Origin: Phycomyces nitens
Lineage: Eukaryota; Mucoromycota; Mucoromycetes; Mucorales; Phycomycetaceae
Length of the DNA stretch: 64,000 bases
Reading direction: 5' to 3'
NCBI GenBank assembly: GCA_022702545.1
Contig: JAHRBC010000007.1
Span: 3,472,001 to 3,536,000 of the forward strand
The stretch's first letter is position 1, and each line of letters begins with the position of its first letter. Shown in pieces: positions 35,004-47,358 of the stretch. Both the position numbers and the translations under genes were made by a program. The notes below the pieces were generated by a model. The model searched no databases, was not told where the DNA came from, and saw nothing but the letters and a program-made list of their open reading frames with translations.

Positions 35004-38000
35004 ATACAGATACTTGCATATATATATATATGTTTGTATTCTATTTAAAAGAGGCTTTCTGTTTTGCTCTATCTTTTCTATACACACATATAGTTTTCAT
35101 CAATAGTTTGTTTCTACTTTACCTACAAGATAATACAAAGTAAATACGCATATTACAGCCTTTTTTTAAAATATATATCAATTTATAAACCAAATGCTAC
35201 TTTAATGAATGTATCAAATAAAACATTTATTAAAAAAAAATCTTGTTTGAAACGAGAAACAACCTTTCAAGAGATCGAAAACGATACCAATACAAGGCTA
35301 ATCTCGGTAATAACCAAGGTTGGAATGCTCAAATATAGTAAGATGACATATATGATAGTATTACCTAATATTTATTAAAAACGTCTAGTGCCAAAGTGTA
35401 TTTTATCGAAAAATGTTCAAGATGGATCTCTAATTCCAGTACATTACTGACAAAGCTTGGGTCATGCTATTGTTTTTCAATTATCATCATGCTTTGTACA
35501 TTTTTACAAAACTAAAGGCGTTTTTTTTTTGGACCGTATAAACTAAACATTGTATTACCATCCATCATGTTTACCCTTTAATATTGATCTTCTTTGGTTC
35601 TACCTCTGAAAATTATATATAAGCGATGTTTAATTTGTACAACTTGTGCAATGGATCCGTTTATCCATTTCATGAAATCTCTAAACGTCTTTAATTCTTG
35701 TGTAAATAAATTAAATGGATTTTAGTTAATATTTTAATTGTATTTTTTTATTGTAAATCATATATATATTCCAATATGGCCGTGATTTGAGCATTGCATA
35801 ATTTAGACAAGCATAGCTTATTCTATACTTTATATTCTTGAGCTTATAACAAAGATTAAGAGTTAAACTACTGGCATCCAGATATTTTTATGATTGGGTA
35901 GATATCAAACCAAATACCTTGAGATCTAAACTAGGTACCCTATAAAGATTTGGTGACTTTAGTATAGTCTATTAGATATCAAGAAACACTTTGATTAGCA
36001 TATCCATCAGTGGTCAAATATATTATTGGCTGTTCTTGGTAACAATACGTTTCAAATTAATTATAGATCGTTTTATTATATTATTTTGTCAATAAAAATA
36101 AAAATAAGAATAATAATGACAATACATAGAAAAAAAAAACAAAAAAGGCATATGCATATTATTAAGACTGGTCTTTGATCAACATCACTGCGGGCCGTTT
36201 CAATGCCCGTAGTACTTTTTGTTTTCGCATTATTTAGTACGCTTTAAACTTTTTATTTTATTTTCTTTACAAAAAAAACGAGTAATTCAATAGACTAGAA
36301 AATGTCTTGTATGTTTCTTTGAAAGATATAGCTAATCTCATTCGCCAACCCATTTGTATTCGACAGGAATTCAGAATCCAAGAATGCCTATATATTATTA
36401 CTTTGGTAATGGAAAGTACTAGAATAATTGTTAAAAAGCCAACAATTTGGAAATTTCAATTTTTATACAATGAGAACTAGTGATCAATTACAAATCAAAC
36501 AGACCTGTCAAATTACGCTCTGACAAAGAAATCATTAATAATACATTATTAATCGTAATCTGCCAAACTTTGAGGGCCAAACACATATTAGTTTTACTGT
36601 ATTTTCTTGTCTCGGTTGATTGGCACACAATATTAAGGATATATGTTACGTACTGCACTGCTTATTTGTTTATTGGATTAAGATTTTGATTAATAATCGT
36701 AAAATATAATAAAGTTCAAAAGCTAATATGAGCCTTCTTTTCTTTTCTTCTAAAAACAGTCGATAGAGACTGGTACTTTTAAATCAAAATATAATTAAAT
36801 ATATCCAATACTAGCCTCTGCTGTATTTTTAAGAAGATCTTTATCAAATTAACTCCATGATTCAAGTATATGGAAATAAGTTTAAATCTGGAATGAGGGT
36901 ATATCCCGGGTTGGTATATTGACCTATGGTATTCTTGCATTATAATTGCTTATTATCCAGTCTTTCTTTTTCGTGTATATATATATATTCCAAGAATACT
37001 AAATCTGTATAAAGCAAAAACAAATATATATATAAATATATATATATATATAGGCACAAAAAAGGCGACGATTTAATCATCATCATAATAATAATTAAAA
37101 GAAAACCAATCCATCCCTTTTGCTACTGGCTCAGCAACTTGAAAATTTACATAATATTATTCGTATTAATAAACTCCAGGGTCTAAAAAAAACCATATGT
37201 ATCTATATAAATGTGTGCATATTACAATAGGTTCCCAGAGACCACACGAAAACCCCATTAAGTAAAAAAAGAAAAAAAACCCCTTTCTTATTTTTGGAAA
37301 ATATACTTTAAACAGAGAATCATCATGATCTTTTATAAAGCTTATTAAAATATGAGTGAGGCTTAGAGGATTTAGTGAATTTTTTTATTGTTATTTATTT
37401 ATTCAAATGTTAAGCCATGGCAGTTGAGCAACTTGGAGCTATTTTTTTTTGAAATGATTCTAGAATATCAGAAAGCGATTTCTATTTTCGATCGTATCAA
37501 CGTTTCAAATTACAATATCGATATATTCTTGTATATCTCCATGCCAACTCCGGTGTTGCTTATTGGAATACTTTTGGTGTATGGTGGCTGTATTATAAAT
37601 TGCCATTGTAATAGTAATTATTATAAAAATAATTTGGAAAGATTTATAGTGTCTATAGCATGGCTTATTCTTGTACTTCCCCCATCTGGCAAGATTGCTT
37701 GTGCGGTGTGTATCGATGCTGTTTATATAGCCAAGGTCAACCATACGGCCAGACCTTTACAGATTGGTGCCAAGCAAAAAGAAACTTTTGAATGGACAAG
37801 TAACTAGGTGAATAAACGGCTGGCGTTTTTTGTTTTTTGTTTTTATAAAGGTATTATAATTAGTGGTAAACAATTAGCAATTGATTGGTCAGATTACGTT
37901 AGATGGATGGAAATCCAGACTTCTGGCTCCTTTATCGGACTTTAAAGCTGAATATAAATTGTGTTATAACGAGGATGCTAACTGGTTATGGATACCTCTA

Positions 38001-38316
38001 CCGACCAGTCCAATCAATATATATATATGTACATGTATTTAAATAAGCCTTCCCAATAAAGTTAAATTCATATTCCTAAACGTCTCTTTTTTTGGATGGT
38101 GAATTAAACGTACAATAATCTATCCACACATGTTTTGGTTGTACTATTAGATGAGATATATATATATAATAGAGTAGAATAGAATAGCATATAACATTGC
38201 ATTGCATAGCATAGCATAGCATAGCATAATATAGTAGTGTAATATAATGTTCAAAAATCCATTTCTAAATCGAATTTTTTATAGCAATTTATCAGTCTTT
38301 TTGTTTTTGTTTTTTT
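35004..38316. other. AT-rich gene-poor region
   Basis: About 3.3 kb between the convergent P4-ATPase and velvet genes. It is very AT-rich with poly-A/T runs, TA runs (36978-36989, 37025-37053) and GCATA pentamers at about 38198-38228. One 139-codon frame (37388-37807) is noted separately. No other gene, RNA or clear transposon was recognised. Confidence 0.55.
37388..37807 (+). CDS. doubtful 139-aa ORF
   Basis: An open frame with a hydrophobic middle (TPVLLIGILLVYGG, FIVSIAWLILVLPP) and a hydrophilic end. It matches no family I know and lies in very AT-rich DNA where chance frames favour Phe, Ile, Asn and Lys codons. A chance frame or a decayed gene is as likely as a real membrane protein. 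Confidence 0.15.
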   Translation: MLFIYSNVKPWQLSNLELFFFEMILEYQKAISIFDRINVSNYNIDIFLYISMPTPVLLIGILLVYGGCIINCHCNSNYYKNNLERFIVSIAWLILVLPPSGKIACAVCIDAVYIAKVNHTARPLQIGAKQKETFEWTSN

Positions 38317-40479
38317 TTATGAGCCAAGACGTGCCATAGCAGTAGTTTTAACATCTTCTGCCCAGTGCATATCACTAGTAGACTGGGATGAATTGTGTTC
38401 TGGTGGTATTTGGTGGATACCACGTGCTCGAGATGTGTGTGGGCGTCTGAGGCCAGGTTTGCCAAGTGATCGATGGCTATTATTACTACTACTATTATTG
38501 TGGGGTTCAAGCTCGCCATCAGGCTCCAAGGCAGATTGCCGATTGGAGGCATAGGAGGAGTAGTGATTTCCATGAGGAAGAGATATAATGTTAGAATACT
38601 GGTGGTAATAATTTTGTGCGGCTGGCCTTTCTTCCTGCTGCTGTTTCAATGATTGAGAAGAGTATGTATCTCGGTTTGGTTGGGATACCCCATTGGCTAG
38701 CGGCCGAGATTGATGGCCGCTTCTGGGTGATCGATATGGAGAGACGTCGGTTTCATGTCGTAAATGAGATTCCTGATCTCCTTTATTTTTTAAAAAAGGA
38801 AAACACACACACATTATTTAGATACTTCATTTACATAAAACAATCTAAGCACCACTAAAATGCATTGCCTGTTGAATTCGAGCCGGAAACCTTGGTGTTA
38901 CCGTTGTCTGCACCACTGTCTGGGTAGTACGTTGGCTCGTACGAATTTAGCATGTTTGTTCGGTGCCATTGGGAGTTGTCTGTGCTCCCAGCTGTATATG
39001 TATGTCCGGTATCTCCACTCCATCCCCGAGAGTATTCATTTGTACCTTGCCTTTTTTTAGAAGTTAAAGGGCTGTAAGGTGGTGCAAATGGTTGTGCAGC
39101 CAGCCGGGAGGGAGGCACGTGTGGGCGTAATGGGTGGATTTCTGTAGAGCCATAGGATGGTGGATTTGCAGAATTGAATCCAGAATCAGTGTTATTGACT
39201 CCTTGAAAGAACTGGCTGGTTGGTGTAGAGAGCGAGACAGTAGAGATGGTAGGCGAGGGGTTTGGGTCGATTGAGTTTAGGCCAACTATGGGATTAAATG
39301 GCCCACCAAGTTGTCTTTCTTTAAGGGGCATAGAACTATGTGGTTCGGAAAACCCAATGGGAGATCGCATACGGTCTTCAGAGAGGGCATCTTGGCCGCT
39401 TGCATCAGACTTGCGTGTACGCTTCCATATCTTTGGGTCTGTGTCAGTGTAGCCTTGGGCTTCGTCTTCAGATTCATTTCGTCGACCAGTCTTTTTTCGC
39501 TGTCGAAGTTCTTTGCGTATGCGAATCTTGAGGCCTTGGTCAGCAAACGATCTAGAAAGATATGTGGATTCTTCCATGCCTGGAAACCTATCAATAAAAG
39601 TCATGAGCAAGAAAAAAAAGTTCTCTTGGATGTCCAGAATCAACTCGTACTTTTTTGCAGAATACACGACAAATACTTCGGATATGATGGATTTGCAGTG
39701 AAATACATCTTTCCTAGAAAATCACAGAGGGTAAGCCAATTAATCAATCATCAAAAACTAACCCCATTTACCCAATAATCTCAAACAGACTCAGTTTAAG
39801 CCTATAGTTGCCTTCGGTACGAACAGATAGATCCGGAAAGACAAAGAATCCAGCATCAGAATTGTCAATGTCCTTGAGATGGTAAAGCGAAGACACCACT
39901 GAACCAGTCGTGCTTCTGGTCTTGCCATCTCTCAATAGATGAAGTTCTTCATCAAGATCAGCAGCCATAAGAGACGCATACATGAAATAATACGGGTTTT
40001 GGAGATAGGAGCTGAGGAACATAGGCCACAAGCCAATTAACTGTTAATATAAATTAAAGAATCACAAAGATAAAAAGATTCTTGTTATTTTACTTTCTGT
40101 CTGCAGTGGGTGAACTAGGATCGGTCACTTTTAGCTGTACGATGGCTAGATATCCAAAATGTATATAAGCAATTATACTAAATGTGCATAATATTTCATA
40201 CGTGGTGGATCGATGGGTCTTCTGTCAGCTATTTGGATGAATGGATTTAGATTAGAGGATTACTGACAAATCGGCCCTTACCCTTCTCTCCTACGCCACA
40301 CATCCGAGATTGCTTTGGTTGCTGTCGTAAAGATAATTGGTAGTCGCTAAAGTATAAGCATCACAGCTTCAGCAAAGATTCGAAACAAGGAACTCAAGAT
40401 CTTCTTAATCGTACATTTCATGTCGATTATCTCGTCTTTGTTTGACAGTCGCAAAGTGGTAAACAACAGAGTCATCCAT
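38317..40479 (-). CDS. velvet-domain transcription regulator
   Basis: Eight exons (40479-40415, 40346-40282, 40228-40202, 40145-40094, 40011-39772, 39713-39651, 39587-38902, 38780-38317) give 553 aa. The velvet domain spans about residues 20-195: [93 protein letters not shown] and [20 protein letters not shown]. This NF-kB-like fold binds DNA and dimerises; in other fungi VosA, VelB and relatives control spores, development and secondary metabolism. The remaining 350 residues are Ser/Pro/Asn-rich and disordered. Exon 3 is only 27 nt. The last intron has two frame-keeping donors, GTAACA at 38901 (used) and a GC donor about 22 nt later. Which velvet subtype it is remains open. Confidence 0.9.
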
Positions 40480-42143
40480 TGTAATCAATTATCAGTTTAA
40501 TGTTATTTCGTTCTGTGAGTAGTGATGATGTCTGATGAAAGGATGGATGGCTAAACTGTGTTTAGGATTCTAATTAGTGCAAATTTGAAGTAAACACTCG
40601 AAAAGCGACAGAGCTAATACTGGCTATTCACACCAATCCATTTAAACAGTTTTGCGTCATGTTAAATAGAGACTATCTGCACCACCAGTGATCAGAATAA
40701 ATGACGTAACGATTTAAAGTTCTCAGAGGAGCTTAGCCGAGGCAACCTGGTACTTTTGTACATTTTGTAGGTTTATTATACATTTTCTTGCAAGTGTTAC
40801 CAATCACATATCATGATAGATAATTGCGATATATAATTGTGTAAAAGTTTATATATATATATATTATTAAAATGGCAATTATCTTTAGGAGTAAATTCCC
40901 TCTAATTTATAAGCATAACGTAAAAAAATAAATAATAATAATAATAATTATTTAAAAAAAGGGGGCCAATTTATCAAGTTGTAAGACATATTTTGATGTT
41001 CAATAGACACTATGAGAATTCTTATTCCATTGCATTTTTTTTATTGGACCAAGTAATTGATATAAATATATAAACCAAGAAATACACGCGTCGATAAATG
41101 TAGATCAAGTCAGAAATAAAGGTAAATGATTAAAAGGATATTTTTAATTGTTGAGCCTATTGACACCAAACCCTTTTTCTTTTTTCTTTTTTTTTAATAA
41201 TAATAAAGATAATAGAAAGACCTTAATCTTGACGCGTACCTCCAGCGGCTTTTAATTCATCACCCATGGAATGTTGTTCTTAAACTCAAAAATAAATAGC
41301 AGGTACAAGTGAACAAAAACACGTAATATAATCATCATCATTTGTTAAATAAACGTCACAAAGCTTAAATAGACTTTTTGAGAACAAAACTACAAATAGC
41401 CCTTCTTGGAAAGATTGTGAGACAAACACGACCTCAATACCGACGGACATGTTGAAATACTTTTTATATATATTTAATCTGAATAAAATCGGTGTTTATT
41501 GTGGCAAGCGATTGTTGTGCAAGATTGGTTTGGGTTTTCATATTTCTCTATTCTCGCAATGTATTTTGAGAACCCAAAACGACCTTTTATCAATCAATTT
41601 GTGATCATATTTATCCAACATTCCTTAATTATTACAGCACTAGATAAATGCTAAATGTAAATAATGGCTACAATATTGATCCTCTTTCTGGAATGGATCA
41701 TGTACAAAAATCGTTATTTCCCTAGTATTCTAAAAAAAAATATAACGACAAGCTTTTTGTTCATTGAACAATATTTATGTTTTCCAAATTAATAAAAATC
41801 AGAAATGTCCCAACCATATCAATTACCGATTCCTATTTAGCCCCAAATGCCAAAATGTCTTGCTGACTATTGGAAATGGTCCTGGATTTTTCCTATAACC
41901 ACCCGATCAACCCAGGAACCTGTTCTATTGTGAAGACAAGAGTACAAGATAACCTCTGTAAATATCCTCTCACATCATTCATTGAGCGCAAGACTTGTGT
42001 TTATTATATTTCCAAATGCAGAGCAACAGATCCCTTACTTTACAGAAACACAATATTTAATTATAATAATTATAATAAATAAATAAATTTATATATATAT
42101 ATATATATAATATTTGTTACAAAATACAGTGTAATGTTCCATT
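40480..42143. other. AT-rich intergenic region
   Basis: About 1.7 kb upstream of the velvet gene and downstream of the RasGEF gene, both on the minus strand. It should contain the velvet promoter. TA and AAT runs are seen (40851-40863, 40936-40949, 42092-42109). No gene is supported. Confidence 0.55.
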
Positions 42144-42202
42144 TTACATTCCAGATTCCTTTAGTCGTCGGACAATAGTATCCTCGTCTCGTTCCCTGAG
42201 AG

Positions 42203-42248
<46 letters not shown>

Positions 42249-45200
42249 ATAAACCACAATAGCTCATATCATGCTACTTACCTAGGCTCAAGTGCCAGAC
42301 TCAAATTATACAACGTCTCCTCATCACGGCTGGACTGCAGGTGAGTCGTGATGAACTCTTGGATGTCTGGAACGGCCTGGAGGAGATAAGGTGTAGATTG
42401 GTGCTGCTGTAATTCTCGAATAACCTCGGCTGTCTTCATGCGCTTTGAGAAGTTGATCATATTATCAGATTTCTTGAGATAATTGCTATTGCCATCTTCA
42501 ATAAATGTCAGGTCTTGCAAATAGATTCCCAAGAATGGAATACAGGGCGGATTGGCATGGTGGATAATGTCTCGATATTCCGTGAAATTCCTGTTTGCTC
42601 CCATCAGGCGTCTAATGCTAGCCAATGTTTGGTTTGTGCGAGCATTCATCAGCTAGACATCAATAGAAATCAGAATCTCTATCTTGTATAGTCTGAATTT
42701 TACCTCCCAGGTTCTTCTCAATCTGCCAACCGAACTATTGTCAAAAGACGAAAGAATGGCCATGCAGGTATTGTAGTTGTTCAACATGCGACATTTCTAC
42801 CCGAATATTTAGCAAGCCTTCTTCTTCTTCTTGATTACCTTTACCTCTGCAATAAGCACCCAATGTTTCACAACACCAGCTCTCTTTCTCACATCATCCT
42901 TACTCAAGATAGAATCGGTCACCCAGGCAGTCACCTGGTTAGAGTATTCAATAGAAGCCTTCACATTTACCGCAATATGTTCTGAATCACCCTTGCCCCA
43001 GTTCTTATCAAGACACTCGACAGGCTTGATACGGTTGTACAGCTTAAAGTCCATTATGGTCAATTGTCGGGCAATCTCCAGAACATCCAGTTCCAAGAAC
43101 CGAACACGTCGCATGTTCTTTGGCAAGATTGGTGGAGGCATCTCTCTTCGGATATTAAGCGTCATCTTACGGATCTGGCCATTCTCTTCAGTATCCATGC
43201 GTTTTTTGATCAATCTGATAAGCTGATCATAGCCAAACTTCATTGTAACTCGCACATAGTCTTCAGTGAACATTGCCAGAGTGGGTAGAATGGTCTGGTC
43301 CTCTTCCTCGTTAAAGTAAGTATCCAACCAGGACTTGATTACATTAAACACTCTGCAGAAAAGCACCATAAGCATAATCTAGCCTTGTGGGGGGTTTGGC
43401 GGTTACCTACCGTAATCTAACCAGTTTCAACTTCTTTTCTTGCCACACCCCAAGTTCTTCGGCTGTCAGATCTTCAGGAGGGGTGAGCATGTACCGCATA
43501 AATAGCTCCTCAAATAGCTCCTGGGTTGTGCAGAAGGATCTATAGGTGAGTAGGAACGTGGTGATAAACTTGGAATCTAGAGTTTTTTTTTTGAATAAAC
43601 CATTAGGTCAACATTGCCAATTATCTTTACCTTGTTACTTACCGAGTTTGTCATGTTGAGTTAGTCTCTGGACAAGTGCTCTGATAGTTCCACCCTTGAC
43701 ATTTCCTTCCATATTAAAGATGATCTCAGACGAGGTGTAGTCTGATCCCAAAAAGTCGGCCCGTTCGTTATTGTACAGACTGGCTCCAGCGCTTGGTAGG
43801 GAATTGACGGGAGAAGATCCCATGCTTGCACTGAGGACCATGGCCGGAATGGTGTCTCGGTTACGGGCAGATGCCAAGGTATCTTCACCAAAGAACTTTA
43901 GTAGCTTGTCCTTGGGCTGACGAGGGGAGACCAATTCTCCCACTTCTGCATCCGAGAAATCTGATGTATTTCCAGACACTAGGCCTTCATGCTCATGATC
44001 TTCAGAATCATTGGTAGTCTCAAATCCATTGGTAGGCTGGGTGGCTATAACAGCCTCGGTAGTATCTGGATCACCCGTCAATTGACTCTGGGGCTCTTCT
44101 AATGAGACAGGTCGGCCATCACTCTCACCACCAGGATTTCCAACTGCAGCCAAAAAATTGTTTGAAGTAGGAAGTGTAGGTGATTCCACTGATTCTTCAA
44201 GTATCGCCTTGTTCTGGCCAGCCTTGTCATCTTGATTGACTTGGCGGCTAATGTCACAAATGTCGCCAACGCTCTTCTCGATCGATTTGACACACAATTC
44301 CAGTCGGCGAAAAGTGTTTTTGATTTCGTCAAATCCGAGTTCTTGGTTAGTAATGGCTTGAGAGACTATAAATAATGTGCCCATGTCGTCAAATATTGCT
44401 TGCTTTTCTTCCGCAAAGTAGGGTGATTGCTTTGGATTGATTGCACAAATGTCTTCCATCGAGTTCAAAAACTGGCTGGTCGTGTTACTCAAGTTGCGAA
44501 ACTGGGCCACCAGCACAGGCGAGGTTGTCTTGATCCTGTCAGAGATGGGGTGGTCTGGATTCAGGTCTGCAAATGCCTTGTTGGCACTTTCTATGAATGC
44601 AGACGTGGCACCGTGAATATTCTCGGCCAGAACCAGCAAAGTAGTTGTGGCATCAGGGTTGGCTCCATTGACCCGGTTCACACCAGTTACCCGCCAGCGC
44701 AAAGGGGACACACCATCATGGAGAAGTTTGGGTTTGTTGTCGTGCAACTCCATCTGAGCCTCCTGTGCAGTGACAACAAAATTACGAACTGCCACAAGCA
44801 CCTCGTCTGCATCCACATGAAGCTTGTTAATGGATTCTGGGGTTGGCCATGCCCCAGAAGCCACTTTAGAGGACAAAGCCAGCTTGGCCAAAGAAGCCAT
44901 CACACCTCGATGATGGGTTCGAAGTTTCTTGTTGGATTTGATTTGAGGGGAACTATCCTTGTCAATCGAATTGGAGAGGTACAACAATAGACGGACATGA
45001 TAGACGACAGCAATTGTGTTCTTTTGCAAGGCCCCAAACGTTTCGTTCCTGATCGAGGTCTTCAATGTCTGGATTGCTTCGGAAATCTGAGACGAGACTT
45101 GGTTCCATGAGATATCTTGAGACTCGACAAGATTCTGATTGCTCGTGTTTCGGGATTCAGCAAAGGATCCATCACCATCACCATTTGCATTCCTGCTTTC

Positions 45201-46462
45201 TGTATTTTCAAGGCTATTCGGAGAAGAGTGGATCTAGATGTTTAAGGATGAGATTTCAAGGGACTGTATTAGATGAAAGATGGCTATATTACCAATGCAC
45301 CTGTCTGGAAATCGATGTTTTCCAGATTCCAAGTAGTCTGCTCAGTTACAACATTGCAAAAGTATGATCTTCCCGAAGGCGTCGTTTTGCTAACCCAATT
45401 GTGGGGCAACTAGACAGTTGAAGATTAAGTTGGACTCTAGCTTTCCAGAAACAATAGTAACAATTTACCTGTTCTTCTTCCAATGATTCCATAGCTGGGG
45501 CACTATAGTATGTAGTCATTCCTCCTTCGGCTGTAATGTTGCCTAGACTGGGAGAAACCGAATCCTCAGAGAACCGGCGGCCACCGTCAAACCGATTCAT
45601 GGATCGAACCGGACGAACCGGCTTCTCCCCTTCTTCAATCTTTTCATACTCTTCCTCATTTCCAAATGTTTCGTGTTCTAGAGGCTTACGACCGAAATTC
45701 TTTTCATAGTAATCTGAACTTGCTTGCTGGTTGTTGGAGATTATTGACCTTGAGGTGTCATAAAGCATCTTTTGGCTGTCATATTCAAAGTCGTTGAGGG
45801 GGAGTGAGTAGCGCATCTCATTTGTAACGACGTTGTAATAGTATGTCTCTGATCCATCCTCAGTAGTCTGCTGGATCCACTCGGATTGCCCATAGCTTTG
45901 TTGAGATCTGGATTCAGTCATTTGAGTGGATCTGTCTGATATCAATAGATCGGTTGCATCGAGACTTAGGCGTAACTGTTGGCGACGAGGATTCTTTTCT
46001 TCGACCAGCCGAGGCTCAACATACTGAGAACTTCCCCCACGCCAGGGGTCAGAAACCTCGACTCTACGGGAATGGCTTGTATTCTATGCCATATAACAGT
46101 AATAATCATATTACTACTATTATTATTATTACTATCAAACTCGATTTTTACACTTACTTTATCATTGGTAGCGTAGTCTTGTCTGGCGCGTAGTTCAGAT
46201 ACTTCTTCGGGGATGACCTGAACATAATTGCTTGGGAACCAGCCTCGTTTACCATTGCATCTAATATACCCAATGTTTATTTAAGAATTAAATAATCAAT
46301 CAGTCGTTTGATATCATTTTCTTACAGTCCATCCCACCAGCCTGATTCTAGTTTGGCAAGCACAGTGATGATGGCACCTTGCTCGAATGACAAGGACGAA
46401 TTGTCTGTGGATGAATAGGGATAAAGAGCAAAAACTCTGCAGGTTATGTTTCCTGTGCTCAT
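42144..46462 (-). CDS. Ras guanine-nucleotide exchange factor with SH3 and two WW-like domains (CDC25 family)
   Basis: Ten exons (46462-46326, 46260-46158, 46083-45469, 45409-45293, 45233-43643, 43576-43411, 43352-42845, 42796-42704, 42652-42282, 42195-42144) give 1250 aa. SH3 domain: about 4-65 (ALYPYSS, GWWDGL, GWFPSNYVQVIP). A WW-like segment lies at 149-176 with its second Trp replaced by Tyr (MRYSLP), and a full WW at 286-314 (LPHNWVSKTTPSGRSYF). A Ras-exchanger N-terminal motif starts at 855 (KFITTFLLTYRSF) and the CDC25 catalytic domain fills the C-terminus (ARQLTIMDFKLYNRI, RLRRTWELMNARTN, CIPFLGIYLQDLTFIEDGN). It should load GTP on Ras at the membrane in growth and cAMP signalling. 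The order is as in fungal Cdc25, plus WW repeats. The last intron contains a long AT run. Confidence 0.92.
42205..42246. repeat. (AT)n microsatellite in the last RasGEF intron
   Basis: About 21 AT units fill most of the intron between exons 9 and 10 (42196-42281), right next to the acceptor CTCTCAG. Confidence 0.9.
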
Positions 46463-46758
46463 TGGTTTGAGATGGTCTGCATAGACTTTAGGGCAAGGTT
46501 GACTGTATTAACGAATGGACAAATAATCTGGATAAAATTATTTAGGAATAGAATGAAATGAAATAATGAAAAGATGATGATAATGAAGATGATGAAATGA
46601 TATGAAAATATAAATAAATAAAATAAAAAAGAAAGAAAGTCAATGATCTCGAATGATTAAGGATTATCTTGAAAATCCGAAAAGAAGCAAGAAATAAAAA
46701 GAAAGGCAAAGAGAGAAAGAGAAAAGGCCGATTATTGGTATTGATATTATTATTGTTG

Positions 46759-46802
<44 letters not shown>

Positions 46803-47358
46803 TTGGTTCCTTTGAATGTCTTTATTGTTCAACCTTGAAATTCCTGTGGAACACTTATTTACCCAACCACCAAAACGATTAAGTTTTCCTATTATCGCCT
46901 TTTCACCTGGTGTTCTTCCTGATTGTTCTGTTCTTCCAATAATTATCCATACTTTCTAGAGAATCTTTGAAGAGCTCTAAAAAATGGCCTTGTAAGATCT
47001 GTACCATTCGCTATCTTGCTAATAATGTTGTTATGAGAATTAACCTATTAATTTTATAATTATGGGGATCTGCATTTATCCTCAATACTCGCCAAATACG
47101 ATTTAATAGAGCTATTGTGCTATTTCCCTGATTCAAAGTGTACAAGCTTATTTGTATTTTTAGTGCAAGGCTTGTACAACAATTACAGGAACCGCAGGTG
47201 AGATCAGGAGCTTTGGATTACAAGCTCTTTATTTCATCTTTCTTGCAAAGCCGAATGAATCCAATAAACTCGGTAAAGGATATGTAGATGTCTATGAATC
47301 AAGTAGATTAAACTTTATGGAAATCAAATTCTACTGTAAAATCGTCTTGAGCTAGTCG
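46463..47358. other. intergenic region with (ATT)n repeat
   Basis: About 0.9 kb upstream of the RasGEF gene and downstream of the CDP-DAG synthase gene. An ATT run of about 14 units spans 46761-46802. An Asn-rich frame across it is only the repeat read as codons. No gene is supported. Confidence 0.65.

Noticed and set aside
38198..38228. GCATA pentamers as a telomere-like or regulatory array
   Set aside because: Only about six units in otherwise AT-rich simple sequence; this is best seen as a microsatellite.
46542..46832. Asn-rich minus-strand frame
   Set aside because: It reads an ATT microsatellite as poly-Asn and AT-rich flanks as Phe/Leu; there are no coding features.
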